64,000 nt of DNA from Psychrobacter glaciei (lineage in GTDB: Bacteria; Pseudomonadota; Gammaproteobacteria; Pseudomonadales; Moraxellaceae), in the NCBI RefSeq assembly GCF_014652895.1, contig NZ_BMZR01000003.1, forward strand, positions 1 through 64,000, written 5' to 3'. The notes under the pieces are model-generated. The model saw only the letters and a program-made list of their open reading frames with translations, had not been told where the DNA came from and ran no database searches. The position numbers and the translations under genes are program-made. Positions 57,725-64,000 of the stretch are shown piece after piece (position 1 is the stretch's first letter; every line of letters begins with the position of its first letter).

Positions 57725-59419
57725 TCAATCGGCCTGATCTTCAGCAATATTGAGCTTTTTCATACGATAACGTAAAGAGCGAAACGTCGTTCCTAACAGT
57801 TCAGCGGCTTGGGTTTTGTTCCAGCCTGTCTGCTTAAGAGCGGTAATAATCAGATTTTTTTCTTGCTCTTGCAGATAGTGTTCTAGACCTTTGGCAGGCA
57901 ACAACTGTCTTTGAAAATCCTCTTTTGACCCTGTTTGTTCGTCATGACTGGTTGTTAATTCCTGCTCTATAGAAGAAATGGGGCTACGATCAGGCTCGAC
58001 GCTATCGGCCATCGACCGCTGAATCGTGGAAGGGTAGTGCTGCGTAATTGTACGATATGGATGTAGATTGGTCGTTGCTTGCTCAGATTGCTTCACCGTC
58101 GAGGTTTGACCAATTTCTTCTTTGTTAATCACGGATGTGATTGCTGTTTGGTCGTCTTCTTTATAATTAGATGGGTTGGGAGTGGGCGCTTTATGACTGG
58201 TTGCATCGGTATTTTGACTTTGTTGAGTATTAATCTCTTGATGAGTATTAAGCTCTGCTAGACCCAGATGACTGACGTCAATGGTGTACGTTTCCGCCAA
58301 TGTCACGGCACGTTCGAGTAGGTTGCGCAGCTCACGAACATTACCAGCAAAATCATGATGCTGCAAGCGCTGGCAAGCCGCTGCTGTCAATGAGGGCGGG
58401 GTGTCCAACTGCCACTCTTTTGCGATCAGTGCTAAAAAATGCTTGGCTAAGACGGGAATATCATCACGCCGCGCATTAAGCGTGGGCAGTTTTAGTTCAA
58501 TCACGTTAATGCGGTAATACAAATCTTGCCGAAACATGCCGCTTTGTACCAGCTGGTTCAAGTCTTTATGGGTCGCGGATAAGATACGGATATCGACAGG
58601 CAGCTCTTTGGTATCACCGATAGCACGCACGGTTTTTTCTTGAATGGCGCGTAGTAATTTGACTTGCATTGCCAAGGGCAAATCTGCCACTTCATCCAAA
58701 AACAAAGTCCCACCGTTGGCTTGTTGGAACAGACCTTGCTTATCAGCGACCGCTCCCGTAAAGCTGCCTTTTTTATGGCCAAAAAATTCCGACTCCATCA
58801 GCTCGGAAGGGATTGCTCCGCAGTTCACCGGTACAAAACTGCCATCTCGACGTGGGCTTAAATCATGAATCAGCTTGGCAACCACCTCTTTACCTGTTCC
58901 GGACGCACCCGATAAAAAAACTGGCGCTTGTGAGCGAGCCAATTTTAAAATGGTGTTTTTAAGGGGATGCATGACGGCAGAATCACCGATCAAACGGCTA
59001 TCCAACATCTGCTGCTCAGGTGAACATTCAGGCGCGGCTTCTGCTTCGTTATTTTGGTGAATAACCTTGAGCGCATTTTCAACTAATTGGCGTAGACGTG
59101 GCAGCTCAAGCGGTTTATTAACGAAGTCAAAAGCACCCAGCTTTAACGCTTCAATAGCCAAATCCATACTACCATGGGCAGTAATCACGGCGATTGGTGT
59201 ACTAGAGCTGTTGCTGATGTGTTTGACCAGCTCTAGTCCTGAGCCATCAGGTAGCTTGAGATCCGTCAGACAAAAGTCATAGTCGTTTTGCTGCCAGTAG
59301 GCGCGTGCTTGCGATAAGGTATAAGCCACATCGCTTTTGATGCCCATCTTGGTTAGGGTGATTTGCATCAAGCGGCACAAATCTACTTCATCATCAACGA
59401 CTAGCGCGGTTACTGTCAT
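57725..59419 (-). CDS. pilR: Sigma-54-dependent response regulator PilR
   Basis: 564 residues. A receiver domain (LVVDDEVDLCRLMQITLTKM, phospho-acceptor Asp in CLTDLKLPDG) is followed by an AAA+ domain with Walker A GASGTGKEV, the sigma-54 loop as GSFTGA, and GGTLFLDEVADLP. A Fis-type DNA-binding helix (WNKTQAAELLGTTFRSLRYR) lies at the end. In relatives it activates the pilin gene with RpoN. About 110 residues of Thr/Gln/Ser-rich linker before the last domain make it longer than the usual ~450. Separated from pilS by a 176-bp MITE. Confidence 0.93.
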   Translation of the reverse strand: MTVTALVVDDEVDLCRLMQITLTKMGIKSDVAYTLSQARAYWQQNDYDFCLTDLKLPDGSGLELVKHISNSSSTPIAVITAHGSMDLAIEALKLGAFDFVNKPLELPRLRQLVENALKVIHQNNEAEAAPECSPEQQMLDSRLIGDSAVMHPLKNTILKLARSQAPVFLSGASGTGKEVVAKLIHDLSPRRDGSFVPVNCGAIPSELMESEFFGHKKGSFTGAVADKQGLFQQANGGTLFLDEVADLPLAMQVKLLRAIQEKTVRAIGDTKELPVDIRILSATHKDLNQLVQSGMFRQDLYYRINVIELKLPTLNARRDDIPVLAKHFLALIAKEWQLDTPPSLTAAACQRLQHHDFAGNVRELRNLLERAVTLAETYTIDVSHLGLAELNTHQEINTQQSQNTDATSHKAPTPNPSNYKEDDQTAITSVINKEEIGQTSTVKQSEQATTNLHPYRTITQHYPSTIQRSMADSVEPDRSPISSIEQELTTSHDEQTGSKEDFQRQLLPAKGLEHYLQEQEKNLIITALKQTGWNKTQAAELLGTTFRSLRYRMKKLNIAEDQAD

Positions 59420-59477
59420 ACGTTATCTCATTGTGTTCGATGGCTAAAATTTAAAAATAGGGTTCAATCTGTCTTAT

Positions 59478-59653
59478 CTAGGGCGTGTCATCATTTAGAT
59501 TGTGAGGCTTAAAATGAGGAAAATTGCAGCCAAACAAGGAAGAAATTGCCGTAAATATGAACATATTGACAAGATTTCTGACGATGTTTGGCTAAATTTA
59601 GCCATTTTAAGACCACTAAATGTATCCATGTGCTAATTGATGACACGCCCTAG
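59478..59653. mobile_element. MITE, 176 bp, full copy B (between pilS and pilR)
   Basis: CTAGGGCGTGTCATCA and TGATGACACGCCCTAG are perfect 16-bp terminal inverted repeats. Length equals that of copy A, and the internal sequence is homologous to copy A in inverted orientation (TTTAGCCAAACATCGTC read on the minus strand). It fills most of the 287-base gap between pilS and pilR. Confidence 0.9.
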
Positions 59654-59706
59654 TAAGGGTGATAATCAACGTGTTTTTATCAAACAACCCTTCTCTTTTA
59701 TAGAAG

Positions 59707-61518
59707 CTACTGGTCTTCAGTAAGCCGTTTATCAGCATCGTGACCATCGGTGTCGATAGCAGGGGCAATCAAGCGAAAGCAAGTCTTTTGGTGTTCAGGA
59801 ATATAGAGTAAACGGGCTTGATTGGCTTCACAGAACGCCTGTGATAAATACAATCCTAAACCCGTTCCAGCTTCGTCGGTGGTAAAGAATGGATTGAATA
59901 AATGCTGTAAATCATTGCTACTAACGCCCAATCCATCATCTAAAATATCAATTATAACATCGTTATCAGCACAGTAAATCTCAATTTCCACAAAAGCATG
60001 AGGGTGAGCGTAGCTACTATAACGCAGACCATTATTGATCAAATTAATTAATACTTGTTCCAATTGGTGCATGTCGAACGAGATAGTGGGATTGGTATAT
60101 ACACGCAAAAAAATGTCATGGTCTCGAAAATAATTGTCCAAAAACAGTGGTAGCCAATCAGCCAATAGAATTGATTGCTGACGGGCTACCTGCTGGCGCG
60201 ACAGTTTTAAGATATCTTCAATAATACGGTTTACACGTTTGGTTTGCGAAAATATCATTTCATACAGTTCGTGATTGCCCGTCATATAAGTATTTGCAGG
60301 CTCTGTCATCGCTGTTGTATGGTCGGCAGTAGAACTGATAGTACTATGCTCTGCTGCCTTGTTCCTCTCACTTTCTACGACATCTTCCATCAATAGTTGA
60401 CTGGCCTGTGAGATAGCCGCAAGCGGATTTCTGATTTCATGGGCAATACTGGCGGTCAATTGCCCAAGCGATGCCAGCTTTAACTGTTGAGCGCTGGCTT
60501 GCTCACGGCGCAAATCTTCTAGCATGATCAGCTTGCTATTATCTTTTAAGGGGATGATTTGTACCCGTAGCTTACCGATGACAGAGGCATTTGCTACCGC
60601 AGGTAATTCATAAACAAAGCTGCGTGACAGCCCTTCAGAGACGGACAAACAGGCATCAATAAGTTGCAGATGTTGTTCTTTGAGCTGATGTTGAAAGTCG
60701 GCGAGAAGGGTAGCTTCGGGGTTGTTTTGCTCATATCTTAAATGACTGGACGTATCAAGCATGGACGCTAGCGGAGGGTGGGGGATACTGAGTAGCTGAT
60801 GAGCCGCTAGGTTTGCTAACACAATATGCTGTCTGTCAATCACGATGACCCCATTGACCATTTGGGTAATGACTTCTTGATTGATCACGTTCAGTCGTTC
60901 GACTTCTTTGGCTTGATTTGCAGCGACTTGCTCGACTTGTACCAAGCGCTGGGAAATGGACCAGCTCAAGACCCCTACCGCCAAAAAGCTTGCTGACATC
61001 AGCAAGGCATCGCCTAAATTGGACAAACTCATGCTATTGGCGATGGCATAAAAAAACTGCTGATAGATTACGAAAATAATAGCAAGCAAAGTGATAATAA
61101 GTGCTTGCGAGCCGTACAGTAGCATGAAGCTGGCCGCGACGACGACCATATAAAGCATGGTGAGCTGTAAGTCAGGGGCACCATTGGTATAAAGCAAAAG
61201 GCTCAAGATAATGACATCTAATGCCAATCCAAAAGCCAGCTGGCGCCGCAGATTCTTAGTCACCACATAAAACAAGCCAAGCAAAATCAAACTGATGATG
61301 ACGTAGAAACTAAGCGCTGTTTGCTGCAATAAGCTTGGTAATAATGAGCCACTATCAGATTTGACGGTCACATATACCATCAACATAAAAAATACGCTAA
61401 CGATAAATCGATAACTGCTATAGATCAGTCCCAACCGCCGTAACTGTGGTAAAGGCAGCGTCTCATCTTGCTGTAGGTAATTGGTGATAGCAGAGACGGC
61501 TCTGAGCGCAAGTTTCAT
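59707..61518 (-). CDS. pilS: Sensor histidine kinase PilS
   Basis: 603 residues. Six predicted N-terminal membrane helices (from YSSYRFIVSVFFMLMVYV to SASFLAVGVLSWSIS), a PAS-like region (VITQMVNGVIVIDRQHIVLA), the H-box LTASIAHEIRNPLAAISQAS with His as phosphodonor, the N-box INLINNGLRYS and the G-boxes DDGLGVSSNDL and GTGLGLYLS. It phosphorylates PilR and senses pilin in the membrane in Pseudomonas. Immediately downstream of the GacA-like gene (33 bases) and upstream of pilR across the MITE. A Thr/Ser-rich insert lies near residues 390-420. Confidence 0.93.
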   Translation of the reverse strand: MKLALRAVSAITNYLQQDETLPLPQLRRLGLIYSSYRFIVSVFFMLMVYVTVKSDSGSLLPSLLQQTALSFYVIISLILLGLFYVVTKNLRRQLAFGLALDVIILSLLLYTNGAPDLQLTMLYMVVVAASFMLLYGSQALIITLLAIIFVIYQQFFYAIANSMSLSNLGDALLMSASFLAVGVLSWSISQRLVQVEQVAANQAKEVERLNVINQEVITQMVNGVIVIDRQHIVLANLAAHQLLSIPHPPLASMLDTSSHLRYEQNNPEATLLADFQHQLKEQHLQLIDACLSVSEGLSRSFVYELPAVANASVIGKLRVQIIPLKDNSKLIMLEDLRREQASAQQLKLASLGQLTASIAHEIRNPLAAISQASQLLMEDVVESERNKAAEHSTISSTADHTTAMTEPANTYMTGNHELYEMIFSQTKRVNRIIEDILKLSRQQVARQQSILLADWLPLFLDNYFRDHDIFLRVYTNPTISFDMHQLEQVLINLINNGLRYSSYAHPHAFVEIEIYCADNDVIIDILDDGLGVSSNDLQHLFNPFFTTDEAGTGLGLYLSQAFCEANQARLLYIPEHQKTCFRLIAPAIDTDGHDADKRLTEDQ

Positions 61519-61551
61519 AAATTGACCGTAATAAAAAAGGTATGAAGAGGT

Positions 61552-62187
61552 TTACGGTTGGATGAGACCATGACGGATAGCCAGATGAGTCAATTTCACG
61601 TCACTATCGACGCCGACTTTTTCATAAATGCGATAGCGATAAGTGTTGATGGTTTTGACACTCACGAACAATTGATCAGCGATTTGCTGCGGACTTTGGC
61701 AGTTTACCACCATCATGGCTACTTGCTTTTCGCGGTCACTTAATAAGTCAAAAGGTGAGTTGGCATTATCTGACAAGAGAACATCAGCCAACTGCTCAGC
61801 GACATCTTGGCTAAAGTAACGACCGCCTTGATAGATTTTTTTGACCGCGCGTATCATCTCATCAAGCGGCGTACCTTTAGTAATATAACCATTGACGCCA
61901 GCTTTGATCAGCATGGATGGATAAGGTTGCGCCGACATGCTACTGACGGCCAAAATTTTGATACCTAGATCGAGCTGAATCAAGCGCTTGGTTGCTTCAA
62001 GCCCGCCGATATTGGGCATATTAACGTCCAGTAAAATCACATCAGGGCGCAGCTGTTTGGCCAGTTTAATCGCCATGTCGCCGCTGTCAGCTTCACCGAT
62101 GACTTCGATATCTGCACTGTCTGCCAACATACGGCTGATACCCATCCGCACCAAATCATGATCATCTACTACCAATACTCGAATCAT
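61552..62187 (-). CDS. gacA: NarL/FixJ-family response regulator (GacA/UvrY-like)
   Basis: 211 residues. A receiver domain starts MIRVLVVDDHDLVRMGISRM, with the acceptor Asp in VILLDVNMPNIGG, and a LuxR-type helix-turn-helix follows (LLSDREKQVAMMVVNCQSPQ, then VSVKTINTYRYRIYEKV). The overall pattern matches GacA, which with a GacS kinase drives small RNAs that titrate CsrA. No gacS is in view; the neighbouring kinase is PilS. The 33-base spacing suggests co-transcription with pilS. Confidence 0.88.
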   Translation of the reverse strand: MIRVLVVDDHDLVRMGISRMLADSADIEVIGEADSGDMAIKLAKQLRPDVILLDVNMPNIGGLEATKRLIQLDLGIKILAVSSMSAQPYPSMLIKAGVNGYITKGTPLDEMIRAVKKIYQGGRYFSQDVAEQLADVLLSDNANSPFDLLSDREKQVAMMVVNCQSPQQIADQLFVSVKTINTYRYRIYEKVGVDSDVKLTHLAIRHGLIQP

Positions 62188-62437
62188 AGTTGTACTCTTT
62201 GCTGTCTATCAAAATGAAGGTTGCATTGTGAACGTTAAACTATCTGAACCAATCTGTATATCTATTAACCACAACAATGATTTTTATTATTTTACAATAG
62301 GATGATATCGCACTGATGTGATGACTACTACTCTCATCATATATTGCTATAGTGTTAATTAATATTGCTAAAATCTAATTTAAATGTAGCAAAATTTGAA
62401 GCAGGTTAAAAAATGCCCATCTAACTGATTTAGTACA

Positions 62438-62466
62438 TTAAACTTAAATGCAAACCATGATACACT
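62438..62466 (+). promoter_or_regulatory. Candidate promoter for the PBP7 gene
   Basis: TTAAAC (62438-62443) and TACACT (62461-62466) with a 17-base spacer, about 120 bases before the ATG. The rest of the 401-base divergent region shows nothing further. Confidence 0.4.
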
Positions 62467-62588
62467 AAAAATACAAAAACTCTATGTGAGTACCTACAAA
62501 CACAACCACAAACGCTACGTACGTTGTTGCTATTAATTAGTATGTAACTGATTCGCTAATTAACAGCATCGCGACAGCAGGGGGAAGA

Positions 62589-63683
62589 ATGAAGCACTTA
62601 CCATTAACCAAACAGCAGTTAGTTGCTGCCATGATTTCATTGAGTTTAGGCAGTATTGCACAAGCTGCACTTACAATTAATGGTAGCGCTGATGCTGGAT
62701 CGAGTGCTCGTATGAGTTGGGGCGGTGCTGATAGCTTATCCGAAGCGCGCAATATCATGTACAAGTCTAACGGCTCGGCCATCAAAAAAGTCGATAATGG
62801 GTATGGCACTACCAATATTACTAACAGCAACACCAGTAGTTTTGGTAGTAGTAATAACAGCTTCAATAACACCAACAGCTATAACACTACTTATCGTGGG
62901 AGCTTTGGCAGCAGTAGCATGATTCCGATCAGCACCGACTCTCGTAGTGTGGCGGTGATCGATGCCGAAACCGGTGAATCTATTTATGAGAAAAACGCTG
63001 ATGTCGCCCGTCCTATGGCCAGTATTACTAAGGTAATGACGGCAATGGTGGTGTTGGATGCAGGTCTCGATATGAGAGAAGAGATCACACTCGATCCTGA
63101 AGATTTCGTCGGTCCTAAGCGTGCAAGTTCGCGGTTAAAATCAGGCGATCGTTTGAACCGTGCTGAAATGCTGTTAATGGCATTAATGAAATCTGAAAAC
63201 CCTGCTGCCAAAAGCCTAGCGCGTAACTATCCAGGTGGCTATGATGCCTTTATACGAGCGATGAACCGTAAGTCACAAGAGCTTGGTATGACGACAGCTT
63301 ATTTCGGTGATCCAACGGGTCTCGATAAACGTAACGTTGCTTCATCAAATGACTTGGTAAAAATGGTCCGTGCTGCTGGTAACTACGATGTGATTCGTCG
63401 TTTCTCCACGACTAAGAGCTATGACTTTTACGTGGCCAATTATTCAGCTGGTAACCGTACCTATAAAGCCAACAACACCAGCAGTCTAGTACGTTCAGGC
63501 GATTATCCAATCGGCATCTCAAAAACCGGTTTTATTAATGAAGCAGGTCGTTGTGTGGTAATGGAAACGCGTGTGAATAACCGTCCTGCGATCATTGTCA
63601 TCTTGGGGGCGAACAGCTCAGCCACGCGTTGGGGTGATGCTAAAAACATTTTAAACAGTTTGGCGACTCGCCGTACAGTGTAA
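62589..63683 (+). CDS. pbpG: D-alanyl-D-alanine endopeptidase (PBP7/PbpG type)
   Basis: 364 residues. A signal peptide ends near GSIAQAALT. A Ser/Asn/Thr-rich linker (residues ~75-108) precedes the serine-peptidase domain with SxxK in PMASITKVMTAMVVLD, SxN in MKSENPAAKSLARNYPGG and KTG in GISKTGFINEAG. It cleaves D-Ala-DAP crosslinks in the periplasm. GGGGAAG precedes the ATG. The linker is longer than in the E. coli enzyme. A terminator follows. Confidence 0.92.
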   Translation: MKHLPLTKQQLVAAMISLSLGSIAQAALTINGSADAGSSARMSWGGADSLSEARNIMYKSNGSAIKKVDNGYGTTNITNSNTSSFGSSNNSFNNTNSYNTTYRGSFGSSSMIPISTDSRSVAVIDAETGESIYEKNADVARPMASITKVMTAMVVLDAGLDMREEITLDPEDFVGPKRASSRLKSGDRLNRAEMLLMALMKSENPAAKSLARNYPGGYDAFIRAMNRKSQELGMTTAYFGDPTGLDKRNVASSNDLVKMVRAAGNYDVIRRFSTTKSYDFYVANYSAGNRTYKANNTSSLVRSGDYPIGISKTGFINEAGRCVVMETRVNNRPAIIVILGANSSATRWGDAKNILNSLATRRTV

Positions 63684-63703
63684 GCGGATTGATTTAGTAG
63701 GTA

Positions 63704-63737
63704 TAAAAAGGCTGTTATGTAATATAACGGCTTTTTT
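63704..63737 (+). terminator. pbpG terminator
   Basis: AAAAAGGCTGTTAT, GTAAT loop, ATAACGGCTTTTTT. Confidence 0.85.
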
Positions 63738-63740
63738 ATT

Positions 63741-63785
63741 GTGTTGAATTTTTATTTGCATTTTTAAACTGAGAACACGCCCTAG
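63741..63785. mobile_element. Solo end of the 176-bp MITE family
   Basis: TTTTTAAACTGAGAACACGC followed by CCTAG matches the right end of the family with a few changes. No partner end is found before pbpG. It sits 10 bases before the ThiE-like start codon. Confidence 0.55.
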
Positions 63786-63795
63786 GACAAACCAT

Positions 63796-64000
63796 ATGAC
63801 TCATGCACTGACTACTACATTAGCCCCAAAGTTATACTTACTGACCAATGATGATGAATTCGCGCTGCTATACCGCAAATTAGAGACCGCGTTTGCCACA
63901 GGGTGTATTGCCTTATTGCAAATCCGCCGTAAGCAAACATTGACGTTAAGCAATGGCGCATCCAAGCTCTATGACGAAGCTTTACAAATAGTTCGCTTGG
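63796..64000 (+). CDS. Thiamine-phosphate synthase-like protein (ThiE/TenI family), 5' part
   Basis: The first 68 residues are visible; the gene runs out of the window. KLYLLTNDDEFALLYRKLET and TGCIALLQIRRKQTL match the N-terminus of ThiE/TenI proteins (first strand with the L-T-D-like motif, then the Q-x-R-x-K site). ThiE couples the pyrimidine and thiazole halves of thiamine. This N-terminus also occurs fused behind MutT-type NUDIX domains, but here it starts directly with ATG. The start is close to the MITE end, so its promoter may lie inside it. Confidence 0.72.
   Translation, partial: MTHALTTTLAPKLYLLTNDDEFALLYRKLETAFATGCIALLQIRRKQTLTLSNGASKLYDEALQIVRL

Overview
The window looks like a chromosomal segment from a Moraxellaceae gammaproteobacterium, most likely Psychrobacter. 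I infer this from the housekeeping gene content (hemB of the Mg-type, ispB, rplU-rpmA, scpA-scpB, trpS, rplM-rpsI, rsmD, mrdA, ccmFGHI, adk, secB-grxC-yibN, rsgA, orn, lpxH, glnS, ruvC, gpmI, pilSR), moderate to low GC, and the style of the proteins. No database search was possible.

Layout. Positions 1-1634 hold the 3' end of a giant trimeric autotransporter adhesin built of 41-residue repeats. From about 1.7 to 11.1 kb lies an accessory stretch. It is bounded on one side by a 38-nt fragment of a tRNA-Val 3' half with its terminator, and on the other by the intact tRNA-Val(GAC) with the same terminator. It contains ppiC, an arginine-to-proline catabolic module (Lrp-type regulator, ornithine cyclodeaminase, arginase, YjiH-type membrane protein), an EamA exporter with a divergent Lrp-type regulator, and a GC-rich foreign transglutaminase-like gene set between broken IS110-type and IS3-type transposase remnants.

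From 11.4 to 33 kb the content is largely core: a glutathionyl-hydroquinone reductase, hemB, a three-gene RND multidrug efflux operon whose proteins all have unusually long C-terminal tails, ispB, rplU-rpmA, lolA (followed by an 11-copy 7-bp tandem repeat), trpS-scpA-scpB, a lipid A acyltransferase, rplM-rpsI and mrdA-rsmD. From 33 to 54 kb come a DUF445 membrane protein, cytochrome c maturation genes ccmFGHI, adk, the yibN-grxC-secB cluster, rsgA/orn (divergent), lpxH, ppiB, glnS, a phospholipase-D-like protein, a 1-Cys peroxiredoxin, a GST, a META/DUF4377 lipoprotein, ruvC and fxsA. A 6S RNA gene with a good sigma-70 promoter lies on the minus strand at about 53.67-53.85 kb. The last 10 kb carry gpmI, a C-terminal processing protease, a GacA-like regulator upstream of pilS-pilR, a PBP7-type endopeptidase and the start of a ThiE-like gene.

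Two dispersed repeat families stand out. One is a MITE of exactly 176 bp with 16-bp terminal inverted repeats (two full copies, one of them between pilS and pilR, plus two decayed ends). The other is a ~35-bp intergenic repeat in four copies, two of which lie in inverted orientation at the outer ends of the arginine module. The most interesting regions are the tRNA-bounded accessory segment and a MerR-type promoter geometry upstream of the efflux operon that has no adjacent regulator.
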